A stretch of DNA of 64,000 bases from assembly GCA_026387915.1 (NCBI GenBank), contig JAPLKS010000007.1, positions 186,001-250,000 on the forward strand, in the 5' to 3' direction. This stretch comes from Gemmatimonadota bacterium (lineage in GTDB: Bacteria; Gemmatimonadota; Gemmatimonadetes; Gemmatimonadales; Gemmatimonadaceae). A model generated the notes under the pieces. That model had not been told where the DNA came from. It worked only from the letters and a program-made list of their open reading frames with translations, and made no database searches. Shown piece by piece: positions 24,814-33,030 of the stretch (position 1 is the first letter of the stretch; every line of letters begins with the position of its first letter). The position numbers were made by a program, and so were the translations under genes.

Positions 24814-25857
24814 TCATTGGGGCTGGCGCAGTGCCAGTCCGATCGAGAGCATCAGCAGGGGCGCCACTTCGTCGGTGACGAGCGACTCGAGCGCCCCTTC
24901 GCGCACGGCGAGATTCGCCAACGGATTGGCGTGCTCCACCGGTAGCCGGAGACGCACGCCCAACGCCTCGCCAAGCCCCGGAATGCGGGAACCGCCACCA
25001 CAGATGTACACGCTGCGCAGGTTCCCGGCGGAACGCGAACTCGATGCCAAGAACGCCGCGGCGCGCTCGACGCCCACCGCGATTTCCTCGCCACGTCCGT
25101 CCAGCACCGCATCCAAATGCGGGGACCTGTCATAGCCTTGAATCAGCTGGGACGCTTCGTCGGGTGAGAGTCCGCGGTCGCGCTGCAGATCTTCGCGAAA
25201 GCGCCGCGTCCCCACCGTGATGTCTCGGGTGAGAATCGGAATGCCATCGTCGAGGATGTTGATGTTCGTGACTTCGTGTCCAATGTTCACGAGCGCGACC
25301 ACACCCTGCATCGCTTCGGGGTAGTTCAGCTCAAAGGCGTTGTGCAGCGCAAAGGCGTCCACATCCACCGCGACGGGGGTGAGACCCGCCTCGCCGAGGA
25401 CGCGGAGCTTGGACTCGATCAGTTCACGCTTGGCCGCCACGAGCAGGACGTTCATTTCCATGCCGCCGGCATCGGGGTCGAGAATCTGGAAATCCAGTTC
25501 CACCGACTCCATATCGAACGGCACGTGCTGCTCGGCTTCCCAACGCATAAGTTCGCGCGCCTGCTGTTCCTTGACGCGCTCAATTTGGATTTTTTTGATA
25601 ATCACGTCGCGACCGCCCACGGCTGTCACAACGTCGCGCGTGGTGACGCCCGCCGACTGCAGCGCCGCCATGATGGCCTCCGACACGATGGCCGGATCCA
25701 TGATTTCCCCTTCGACAATCGCGTCGGCGAGGAGCGGCGCGATGGCCACTCGCACAAGCTCGGGCGCTGGCCCCGAATGATCGATCACAGCCACTTTGAT
25801 GAGGCCGGAACCGATATCGAGACCTACTGTGTTCTTCTTCCGACCGAAAAGCGCCAT
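24814..25857 (-). CDS. pilM: PilM, actin-like pilus assembly ATPase
   Basis: 347 residues from ATG 25857. Actin/FtsA fold: VGLDIGSGLIKVAVID (phosphate 1), VALVNIGHEVTNINIL (phosphate 2) and YICGGGSRIPGL (adenosine). It sits on the cytoplasmic face and recruits PilN. The frame's upstream extension is low-complexity and not coding. It follows the minor pilin genes after about 190 bp without genes. Confidence 0.94.
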   Translation of the reverse strand: MALFGRKKNTVGLDIGSGLIKVAVIDHSGPAPELVRVAIAPLLADAIVEGEIMDPAIVSEAIMAALQSAGVTTRDVVTAVGGRDVIIKKIQIERVKEQQARELMRWEAEQHVPFDMESVELDFQILDPDAGGMEMNVLLVAAKRELIESKLRVLGEAGLTPVAVDVDAFALHNAFELNYPEAMQGVVALVNIGHEVTNINILDDGIPILTRDITVGTRRFREDLQRDRGLSPDEASQLIQGYDRSPHLDAVLDGRGEEIAVGVERAAAFLASSSRSAGNLRSVYICGGGSRIPGLGEALGVRLRLPVEHANPLANLAVREGALESLVTDEVAPLLMLSIGLALRQPQ

Positions 25858-26048
25858 TAAAGAAGCCACCGCCGAGGGGGGCCAGCCCTGGTCGCGCGAG
25901 CGCGCCACCAGCACTAACCGACTGAAACAGACTGCGCCTACCGAGCCGACACGCCCCCCAAGGCCTAGAGCTAGGCGGTGGGAGAATCGGGCCGTCACAC
26001 AAACACGAGCGGAGTCACTCGGAAGTAACAGTGGGCACCGGTAGTGAT

Positions 26049-26468
26049 TTATGGTAGCGGGGACCACCACCAACCTGAAATGGGCCTGAGACGTCCCTGG
26101 CCAGAAGCCGCGGCGACGGTATCCGCCTCTAGGCGAAAGAAGGTCACAGCTCCCCCCCGGGCCCGAGCCTGCCCCTCGCGTGATCGGGCCTGTGCGCTCA
26201 CGCGAAAGAGCGAGGTGACCTCCGACCCGCCAAGCGGGACGGGATGCTGAACCCAGCCGCTGTCCACCGTCGCGCCCAGCATTGCGGCCAAAACCGTCTC
26301 GACTGCCGCCTGAGCACGCATCGCGGCGGTGCGGCCGGCCGCCGTGCGTACTTCCTGGAGCGTGGCATCGAGCAGCAAAGCGGCGAACATCGAGACCGTT
26401 ACGAGGACGATGAGCACGAGGGGGAGCGCGATCCCGCCACGGGGCGTACGCCGAATGTTAGGGCGCAC
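26049..26468 (-). CDS. PilX-like minor pilin
   Basis: 139 residues from GTG 26468. Short basic leader, then GGIALPLVLIVLVTVSMFAALLLD, the class III-like N-terminus of PilX (no Glu5). The rest is a short globular part with no family I recognise. It overlaps the preceding minor pilin gene by 11 bp. Likely part of the minor pilin tip complex. Confidence 0.75.
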   Translation of the reverse strand: MRPNIRRTPRGGIALPLVLIVLVTVSMFAALLLDATLQEVRTAAGRTAAMRAQAAVETVLAAMLGATVDSGWVQHPVPLGGSEVTSLFRVSAQARSREGQARARGGAVTFFRLEADTVAAASGQGRLRPISGWWWSPLP

Positions 26469-27294
26469 GGTCGCCAGTTCTCAGCGCAACTACCGCCTCA
26501 CGTGATGCTCCGGCGCCGTCGCGCCTGGGTGTCGCGATCCAGGCGCGCACCGTGCGCTTTGCAGCATCAATCGTAAAAACCAACCCGCGCTCGCCAGGCG
26601 AAGCCAGCGGCCCCGCGACGGGCTGGGCGCTGCCGCAGACCACCAATGCAGAACAGGCGCGCCAACTCAACCCCCATGACCCATCCGTACTTCGCGTCAG
26701 CGCGTACCGACCGCGCCGGAACAACCGGATCGGCGCCCCGGTGCGCGCGGAGAGTGTGTCGCGCAGTCGAAGTACGAGGACACGCCGACGCGCGAGACTG
26801 TCGGCCAGCGACCGAAACCCGCCCGATGTGGAGCAACCGGCTCCGTCCGTGCGCCACTGTGTGCTGTCTACCAGGGTGGTGTGCCACCCCGCGGCGCGAT
26901 CAAAGATCGCCGCGACATCGCCTGCAGAGGGCGTACTCCGGAGAACCGTGAGCGGCGTGGTGGCGCTGGGGTCATCGGTGGGCAGTACCCACACGCCTGG
27001 CGCTCCCACGCAGAGCACCGACACGCCAACGCCAGCGAGCAGGTCCGCTGCGGTGTCGCCGCGCACGACGATGGAGTCTGGCATGGCCGCCCGCAGTTCT
27101 CCTTCGAGAACGGCGGCCGCTTCGCGCAGCACTCGTTGGTCGGTATCGCTCGCGTTGGTGCTCCGGACATAGCGTTCTATCGCCACAAGCGCCGCACCGC
27201 CGAGCGCTGCGAGCAGCGCCGAGAGCGCGAGCGCCACCACGAGTTCTGCTACGGTGGCGCCGCGCCGGTGCACCGCAGCGGCTATTCGCGGCAT
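26458..27294 (-). CDS. PilW/GspJ-like minor pilin
   Basis: 278 residues from ATG 27294. Prepilin leader HRRGATVAELVVALALSAL: cleavage after glycine, Glu at position 5 of the mature part. A large globular domain with several cysteines (SVLCVGAPGVW, GAGCSTSG) follows. It belongs with PilV and PilX in the tip complex. The upstream extension adds basic residues and a second cysteine-rich leader and is not likely coding. Confidence 0.8.
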   Translation of the reverse strand: MPRIAAAVHRRGATVAELVVALALSALLAALGGAALVAIERYVRSTNASDTDQRVLREAAAVLEGELRAAMPDSIVVRGDTAADLLAGVGVSVLCVGAPGVWVLPTDDPSATTPLTVLRSTPSAGDVAAIFDRAAGWHTTLVDSTQWRTDGAGCSTSGGFRSLADSLARRRVLVLRLRDTLSARTGAPIRLFRRGRYALTRSTDGSWGLSWRACSALVVCGSAQPVAGPLASPGERGLVFTIDAAKRTVRAWIATPRRDGAGASREAVVALRTGDRAP

Positions 27295-27629
27295 GCGATG
27301 TCCGCGGTAGCTCCCGTCACGCTCCGGCCGGAAGCATTGCGCACGGTGTCGGATAGGCTCCATCGCGATACACCGCGTACAGCGCGCCACTCCTCGCTCC
27401 CCCAGGCGCCTCGCTCAATCGCCGAGCTGTCGGCAGTCCCACACTGTGAGGACAGCTGCTCAAGACGATGCCATACACGGTCAGCGGCGGCATCGCGTTG
27501 TGCAGCAACCACCCGCAGCCGACGATCGGCTGCGATCCCGGCAGCGAGTGCGCCAACGGAAACCGCCAGCAGCAGAAACGCGACCAGAACCTCGACCAAC
27601 GTAAAACCGGCACGGCGCATGGAGTTCAT
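27282..27629 (-). CDS. PilV-like minor pilin
   Basis: 115 residues. Leader MRRAG, then FTLVEVLVAFLLLAVSVGALAAG, with the mature N-terminal phenylalanine and Glu5 for prepilin peptidase and assembly. Short C-domain with two cysteines. It overlaps the next minor pilin by 13 bp. Probably tip or initiating minor pilin. Confidence 0.85.
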   Translation of the reverse strand: MNSMRRAGFTLVEVLVAFLLLAVSVGALAAGIAADRRLRVVAAQRDAAADRVWHRLEQLSSQCGTADSSAIERGAWGSEEWRAVRGVSRWSLSDTVRNASGRSVTGATADIACRE

Positions 27630-27677
27630 GCGCGCAGCTTAGGCGCTGCCGCCGACCCGTCCATCACCCATTAAATG

Positions 27678-27713
27678 CACAGCGGGCCGAGCGATTGCGC
27701 TCGGCCCGCTGTG
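27678..27713 (-). terminator. Hairpin terminator after pilin copy 1
   Basis: A 16-bp perfect stem (cacagcgggccgagcg with its complement) and 4-base loop, followed on the minus strand by CATTTAATG. It lies between the pilin and the minor pilin genes and probably limits read-through so that major pilin is made in excess. Confidence 0.75.
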
Positions 27714-27739
27714 AAGTTGTGCGACCGTCTTGAAACAGC

Positions 27740-28117
27740 CTACTGGCAGACCGGCTCGCCTTCGTTCGTGGCGCCACTGCCGAGCGTGATGGTGCAGACC
27801 TTGGCGGTCGAACCGTGCGTCGCCTGGGCAGCCCAGCCAGTCGCCGTCGGGGTGCCGGTGATCGCGACCGTCACGCCGGAGCTAGCGCGGTACGCGGTGC
27901 CGAGCGCCGTCGTGCTGGCGCCATAGGAGCTGTTGTTATCGGAGAAGTAGGCTTCCTGCGCGGTGACGAGATTGCGAAGGTCGGACTTCATCGAGGCGAT
28001 GTAGGCCTTTTCCTTGGTGTTCGCGAACTTCGGAATCGCAATCGCGGCCAAAATGCCGATGATGACGACGACGATGAGCAGTTCGATCAGCGTGAAGCCC
28101 TTGCGGTTGGACGACAT
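27740..28117 (-). CDS. pilA: Major type IVa pilin, copy 1
   Basis: 125 residues from ATG 28117. Leader MSSNRKG, cleavage before FTLIELLIVVVIIGILAAIAIPKF with Glu5. The globular part is short, with two cysteines (KVC and PVC, 17 residues apart) forming a likely D-region disulfide. Rich in Ser/Thr, so O-glycosylation is plausible. Differs from copy 2 at three residues (S2L, R5K, Gln to Lys in the WAAxATHG loop). Together they look like the fibre subunits. Confidence 0.95.
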   Translation of the reverse strand: MSSNRKGFTLIELLIVVVIIGILAAIAIPKFANTKEKAYIASMKSDLRNLVTAQEAYFSDNNSSYGASTTALGTAYRASSGVTVAITGTPTATGWAAQATHGSTAKVCTITLGSGATNEGEPVCQ

Positions 28118-28148
28118 GTGGTTCTGCTCCTGATGAAATGAAATGGGG

Positions 28149-28164
28149 GGCAACTTTTCTACCG
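28149..28164 (-). promoter_or_regulatory. Weak candidate sigma-54 promoter for pilin copy 1
   Basis: On the minus strand CGGTAGAAAAGTTGCC has GG and GC elements with the correct 12-bp periodicity and TTGC, but the -24 region matches the consensus TGGCAC poorly. It would start transcription about 20 bp before the ATG. Confidence 0.35.
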
Positions 28165-28269
28165 AAGTTCCAACGAATGCTCGATCCTGAGAGACGGCCC
28201 CCAGCCCGCAAACGTTAGGTATCGGCCGTCAAACGATCGTTATAAAGCTCAAGCAGTGGTCCCCAATGT

Positions 28270-28298
28270 CCGGCCACATCGGAGAACGATGTGACCGG
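28270..28298 (-). terminator. Hairpin after pilin copy 2
   Basis: A 12-bp stem (ccggccacatcg with one G-T wobble) and 5-base loop between the two pilin genes. No T-run follows. It could be a terminator or a processing barrier. Confidence 0.55.
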
Positions 28299-28312
28299 AT
28301 CTCGAGGTCAGC

Positions 28313-28690
28313 TTACTGACAGACCGGCTCGCCTTCGTTCGTGGCGCCGCTGCCGAGCGTGATGGTGCAGACCTTGGCGGTCGAACCGTGCGTCGCCTTG
28401 GCAGCCCAGCCAGTCGCCGTCGGGGTGCCGGTGATCGCGACCGTCACGCCGGAACTAGCGCGGTACGCGGTGCCGAGCGCCGTCGTGCTGGCGCCATAGG
28501 AGCTGTTGTTATCGGAGAAGTAGGCTTCCTGCGCGGTGACGAGATTGCGAAGGTCGGACTTCATCGAGGCGATGTAGGCCTTTTCTTTAGTATTCGCGAA
28601 CTTCGGAATCGCAATCGCGGCCAAGATGCCGATGATGACGACAACGATCAGCAGTTCGATGAGGGTAAAGCCCTTCTTGTTGCTCAGCAT
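28313..28690 (-). CDS. pilA: Major type IVa pilin, copy 2
   Basis: 125 residues from ATG 28690. Leader MLSNKKG then the same FTLIELL core, same Cys pair and length as copy 1. By hand alignment the genes differ at 21 of 378 positions; 16 of these are in the 5' 106 bp and only 5 in the remaining 272 bp. Its longer upstream frame adds 50 residues without pilin features. A good sigma-54 promoter lies 78 bp upstream. Confidence 0.95.
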   Translation of the reverse strand: MLSNKKGFTLIELLIVVVIIGILAAIAIPKFANTKEKAYIASMKSDLRNLVTAQEAYFSDNNSSYGASTTALGTAYRASSGVTVAITGTPTATGWAAKATHGSTAKVCTITLGSGATNEGEPVCQ

Positions 28691-28767
28691 GGAAAGACTC
28701 CGTCGCGGTGAGGGTATAGCAGGGTCGGGAATACCGGCGCCTACGCGCCCATTCCGAGCACTATTGT

Positions 28768-28783
28768 TGCAAGGCGCTTGCCA
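28768..28783 (-). promoter_or_regulatory. Sigma-54 promoter of pilin copy 2
   Basis: On the minus strand TGGCAAGCGCCTTGCA matches the sigma-54 consensus TGGCACG-N4-TTGCW at all but one position, with GG and GC 12 bp apart. It would place the transcription start near 28757, giving a leader of about 67 bases. The adjacent pilSR pair supplies the activator. Confidence 0.75.
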
Positions 28784-28977
28784 CGAGGAATGTGACGACG
28801 GAAGACATTGAGCAGTAACAACTTGCGTCAATTCGGACATTTCGCCCGACCATCATTCCCCACGGTGCTTCGCTTGAGGCATTGCAGATTGCGCGGACTG
28901 GTGTCGGTTATCTGACCGGTACTAGACAGAAGGACCGAGCCCCGGTAACTGCACCGCAAGTCCTTACACAGCAACGA

Positions 28978-30738
28978 TTAACGATTCTTGGCGCGCGCGC
29001 CGCCCTTCCATTTGTTGGTGGCGTCCATTGAATCACTCGCCGCCAACGCACTGTCTGCACGGACAATCATGAACTCGAACGCTTTGCGATAGTAGCCGTT
29101 GGCAATCCCCGTTCTGGCCGCTGCGCGGGCGTTGCGCCACTGCGCGAGTTCCAGATAGCAGGCCGCCAACCCCACACTCGCGAGCGGGATGTCGGGATCG
29201 TGCCCGAGCGCGACCTTGTACGCGGGGATGGCCGCCTGGCAGACGTGCGCCTCGCGGTACTTGTGCGCGAGGTCCACCCACACGCCGTCGTACGACGGAT
29301 TCAGTGCGAGCGCCATTCGCCACTCACGCTCCGCTTCAAGTGGACGCTTCTCGTCGAACAGCTGCCCGCCCTGGGCGTAATGTGCCTTAAAGTTGAGGGG
29401 CGCTTCGCGGAGGAGCGTGATGAACACCGTCTCGCTGTCCTTCCAGGTGTACTGCCGTTCGGCACTGCGCGAGAACCCGAGCGTCAGCAGCACGGCAAAC
29501 CCCGCCGTGATGGCGAGTCGCACGTCACGACGCCGCCAGAACGACTGCGCCTCAATCCACGGCACCATCGTCGCAATGGCAATCACCACCCCAACGCTCG
29601 GCAACAAGAACGTGCGTTCGGCAATCAGAATGCCGGTGGCAATGAGAATGTTCGCCACCGGCGCCATGCCGAGGGTGACCCACCAGAGTCCGAAGGCCGC
29701 GATGCGGGCGCGCTGGTGCGCCACGAAAAAGAGAATCGCTACGCATCCGATGAACAACAGCCCCGGCAGATGCTCGATGTGCCACGTGTCGTGGATATGC
29801 ACCGCTTGCGGCGAGTAATCGGCGTAGAGATTGGCGGGCCAGAGAAAGAGCCGTCCGAACTCCGGCGCGAGGCCGATCATCACCTTGGTGCGACCCGCCA
29901 TGTCGAGCGCGGCAATCGACGGATGCGGTGTGTCGCCACCAAAGGCGCCAAGGAGGGACACGCGCACGGCAAGAAAAATGGCCGCGAAGAGCCCCATCCA
30001 CACGAGGAGCGTGAAGAGTCGATCGGCGCGTTCGCGCCACGGGGCATTGTCTCGTACCACCAAGCCTTCTGCGGCTATGAGCAACGCGGGCAGAATGATC
30101 GCGTTTTCCTTGACCATCATGCCCACGAAGTACAGGCCGACAATAACGAACGCCGACTCTCGATTGAGCGGCACGCCGTCGCGTCGTCCTCGGAGGTAGA
30201 CGATGACCGCGCTGAGCACGATGAGCGAGGTCCAGAGCTCCGCCTGCCCGACCACATTGCCCACTGCCTCGACATGCACCGGGTGCACCGCAAAGAGCGC
30301 GGCCGCTACCCATGCGGCGCGGCGCGGCAGCATTTCGAGGGCGAGCAGCAGCACGAGCACCGACACCGCGGCATAGAGCACAATGCTCACCGCGTGATAG
30401 ATCAGCGGTGAGCCGTGGCCCACCACCCATTGCGTGGCGTAGACGAGGAGGGTGAGCGGGCGATACAGCGCCGCACCGCGCACGTTGGGCCAGTACGTCT
30501 CGCCAAAGAATCGCCACGCCTCAACGAGGGTGTGGACGCGCTTGTTCTCAACGAGAATCCAGCGATCGTCGTACGCGAATCCGTTGCGGAGCGAGGTGAC
30601 GGACGCGAGCAGGGCGAGCGCGACGATGGACCACGCGAGCCACGGCACGTCATGTGGGGCCTCGCTCGGAATGGCCGCGACGGTCGGTGCAGGTGCGCGA
30701 ACGGGCTCGGCCGCCGCTGGCGGCACAACTTCGCTCAC
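28978..30738 (-). CDS. TMTC-type membrane glycosyltransferase with C-terminal TPR region
   Basis: 586 residues from GTG 30738. About 9-11 membrane helices with a DD pair in the first loop (NGFAYDDRWILVENK) and the TMTC/DUF1736 signature (LFAVHPVHVEAVGNVVGQAELW). TPR-like helices follow near 440-560 (HYAQGGQLF, EREWRMALALNPSY). TMTC proteins transfer mannose from a polyprenyl phosphate to protein Ser/Thr in the lumen or periplasm. Its start overlaps the GT2 stop (GTGA), so it is in one operon with the predicted donor enzyme. The substrate is inferred to be pilin. Confidence 0.8.
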   Translation of the reverse strand: MSEVVPPAAAEPVRAPAPTVAAIPSEAPHDVPWLAWSIVALALLASVTSLRNGFAYDDRWILVENKRVHTLVEAWRFFGETYWPNVRGAALYRPLTLLVYATQWVVGHGSPLIYHAVSIVLYAAVSVLVLLLALEMLPRRAAWVAAALFAVHPVHVEAVGNVVGQAELWTSLIVLSAVIVYLRGRRDGVPLNRESAFVIVGLYFVGMMVKENAIILPALLIAAEGLVVRDNAPWRERADRLFTLLVWMGLFAAIFLAVRVSLLGAFGGDTPHPSIAALDMAGRTKVMIGLAPEFGRLFLWPANLYADYSPQAVHIHDTWHIEHLPGLLFIGCVAILFFVAHQRARIAAFGLWWVTLGMAPVANILIATGILIAERTFLLPSVGVVIAIATMVPWIEAQSFWRRRDVRLAITAGFAVLLTLGFSRSAERQYTWKDSETVFITLLREAPLNFKAHYAQGGQLFDEKRPLEAEREWRMALALNPSYDGVWVDLAHKYREAHVCQAAIPAYKVALGHDPDIPLASVGLAACYLELAQWRNARAAARTGIANGYYRKAFEFMIVRADSALAASDSMDATNKWKGGARAKNR

Positions 30739-31508
30739 GAGAACAAGTTGAAGCGCGTAATGTGCCAGACGGCGGCGACGCCGTCCTTCCACCCGATTTT
30801 TTTGCCCTCGGCGTAGGTGCGGCCGGAGTACGAGATGGGCACTTCAAAAATCCGGACGCGCGCTTTGGCGAGGCGCGCCGTGATTTCGGGTTCAAAGCCA
30901 AAACGGTCGGTGGTGAGGTGCAGCGAGCGGGCGAGGTCGCCGCGCACGGCTTTGTAGCACGTCTCCATGTCCGTGAGATTGAGGTCGCTCAGCATGTTAC
31001 TGAACAGCGTGAGCAACGCGTTGCCCACCGAATGCCAAAAGTAGAGCACGCGGTGCGGACCACCAAGAAAGCGCGAGCCAAAGACCGCGTCGGCACGCCC
31101 TTCGATAATCGGCTCCAGCAGCCCCGGCCAGTCGGCGGGATCGTATTCGAGGTCCGCGTCTTGCACGATGACCACGTTGCCGGTGCTCGCGGCGAGCGCC
31201 GTACGAATGGCCGCGCCTTTTCCGCGATTGATCTCGTGGAAAATCAGTTGCTGAATGAGCCCTTCAGCCTTGAGGCGCGTGAGAATATCACGCGTGCCGT
31301 CGGTGGAGCAATCGTCCACACAGATGATCTCCATGCGCACGGGCACGTGCCGCACCTGTTCCAGGATGACCTCAATGGTGTTGCGCTCGTTGTAGACCGG
31401 AATGAGCACGGAGAGCACCAGCGACTCCGGCGCCATGGGCGTGCGGCCGCGCATGCGCGGCAGGGCATCGATGGCGTTTGCGGAAAGCGATCGCGATGGC
31501 TGAGTCAT
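30735..31508 (-). CDS. GT2 glycosyltransferase, polyprenyl-phosphate mannose synthase type
   Basis: 257 residues. GT2 fold: VLSVLIPVYNERNTI, VDDCSTDGT, the divalent-metal motif QDADLEYDP, then GSRFLGG and a family-typical YFWHSVGNALLT. No membrane helix anchors it, so it is the soluble dolichol-phosphate mannose synthase subtype. It should make polyprenyl-phosphate-hexose on the cytoplasmic face for the adjacent membrane transferase. Start may be at a later ATG. It lies downstream of pilR. Confidence 0.88.
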   Translation of the reverse strand: MTQPSRSLSANAIDALPRMRGRTPMAPESLVLSVLIPVYNERNTIEVILEQVRHVPVRMEIICVDDCSTDGTRDILTRLKAEGLIQQLIFHEINRGKGAAIRTALAASTGNVVIVQDADLEYDPADWPGLLEPIIEGRADAVFGSRFLGGPHRVLYFWHSVGNALLTLFSNMLSDLNLTDMETCYKAVRGDLARSLHLTTDRFGFEPEITARLAKARVRIFEVPISYSGRTYAEGKKIGWKDGVAAVWHITRFNLFS

Positions 31509-31656
31509 GGACGGTGGGGCTAGAGCGAAAGGGCGCCGTGCGGCGCTCCGTGGAATAATCGCGCAATCATCAAGGAATCACCACGGGAACTGACACGGCA
31601 ATGCGAGAGACAGGCCGAAAAGCGAAATCGGCGGCCGACGGCGCTCCGGCAACGGC

Positions 31657-33030
31657 TCACGCGTCGACGCCGAACCGCGACAGCTTTCGGTGCAGCGTAG
31701 ACGGGTCGATCCCGAGCACTTCGGCGGCCCGCGTTTTGTTGCCGGCCTCGCTTTGGAGCACCCACATAATGTAGGCCCGCTCAATGGTATCGAGCGTGGG
31801 GTTGGGCGCCGCGCGGTCGGATACCAGCGGCTCGCTCTTGCGTTCCGTAATGCCCTCGGGCAACGCCGCTTGATCAATGCGATCACCGCTCGTCAGGATC
31901 ACGGCACGTTCGAGCGCATTTTCGAGCTCGCGCACATTGCCCGGCCATGCGTATGCCTGCATGGCGTCCATTGCGGCGTCGGAGCAGCGCTTGGGTGTTT
32001 CGCCGCGCTGCAGCGCTGAGCGGTCGAGAAACGCTTCGGCCAGTAGCGGAATGTCGTCGGGGCGCTGACGCAGCGGCGGAAGATGCAGCGCGATGACGTT
32101 CAAACGATAGAAGAGATCGCGACGGAAGTTGCCGCGGCGGATTTCTTCTTCGAGGTCGCGATTGGTGGCGGCCAAGATGCGCGTATCGATCGGTTGCGCA
32201 TCGGTGGCACCCACGGGGATCACTTCGCGATGCTGCAGCACGCGGAGCAACTTGACCTGCGTGGCCGCCGTGGTCTCGCCGATTTCGTCGAGAAAAAAGG
32301 TACCGCCGGCTGCGGCAGTGAAGAGGCCAGACTTATCGCGATGCGCTCCCGTGAACGAACCCTTCACGTGACCGAACAATTCGCTTTCGAGCAACCCTTC
32401 GGGGAGCGCGCCGCAGTTGATCGACAGAAACGGACCCTGGGTGCGCTGCGACAGTTCGTGGATGTATCGTGCCACCACTTCTTTGCCGGTGCCGCTCTCG
32501 CCGAGAATGAGCACCGTGCTCTCGGTGGGTGCCACCGCTTCGGCGAGGCGGAGCACTTCGAGCCACTTGCGATTGTTGCCGATGGGCGCGCCGCTCGCGG
32601 CTTTGTCGCGGCGACGGATTTCACGCTTGAGCGTCGTATTCTCAATACGCAGCGTGCGATGCTCGGCGGCGCGACGGAGGATGGCGACCAGTTCGTCGTT
32701 ACGAAACGGTTTTTGGATGTAGTAGAACGCGCCCTCGTTCACCGCTTGCATGGCCGACTGGAGCGTGGCTTGCGCGGTCATGAGGATGACTGGCGTATCG
32801 GGATCGTGTGCGCGCGCGGCCGCGAGGATGTCCACGCCGCTGACCTGCGGCATGCGGATATCGGTGAGCACGATGTCCGGCGCGAGCGCGGCAATCTGCT
32901 CGAGCCCCGCGCGCCCGCCGTGGGCGAGATGCGGCACGAACCCTTCGTTCCGTAGCAAAATGCCGAGCGTTTCGAGAATGCCCGATTCATCGTCAACGAC
33001 GAGAACGCTCGGGCCTGGTCCGGTAGTCAC
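31657..33030 (-). CDS. pilR: PilR, sigma-54-dependent response regulator
   Basis: 457 residues. Receiver with phosphoacceptor Asp57 (DIVLTDIRMP), AAA+ domain with Walker A GESGTGKE (177-184) and sigma-54 loop GSFTGA (224-229, a common variant), Fis-type HTH at the C-terminus. It turns on pilin promoters when phosphorylated by PilS. Start overlaps the pilS stop. It is the likely activator for the sigma-54 promoter before pilin copy 2. Confidence 0.95.
   Translation of the reverse strand: MTTGPGPSVLVVDDESGILETLGILLRNEGFVPHLAHGGRAGLEQIAALAPDIVLTDIRMPQVSGVDILAAARAHDPDTPVILMTAQATLQSAMQAVNEGAFYYIQKPFRNDELVAILRRAAEHRTLRIENTTLKREIRRRDKAASGAPIGNNRKWLEVLRLAEAVAPTESTVLILGESGTGKEVVARYIHELSQRTQGPFLSINCGALPEGLLESELFGHVKGSFTGAHRDKSGLFTAAAGGTFFLDEIGETTAATQVKLLRVLQHREVIPVGATDAQPIDTRILAATNRDLEEEIRRGNFRRDLFYRLNVIALHLPPLRQRPDDIPLLAEAFLDRSALQRGETPKRCSDAAMDAMQAYAWPGNVRELENALERAVILTSGDRIDQAALPEGITERKSEPLVSDRAAPNPTLDTIERAYIMWVLQSEAGNKTRAAEVLGIDPSTLHRKLSRFGVDA

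Noticed and set aside
29200-30411. Plus-strand 403-residue open frame
   Set aside because: Antisense to the TMTC-type transferase, His/Arg-rich, no hydrophobic or domain pattern.
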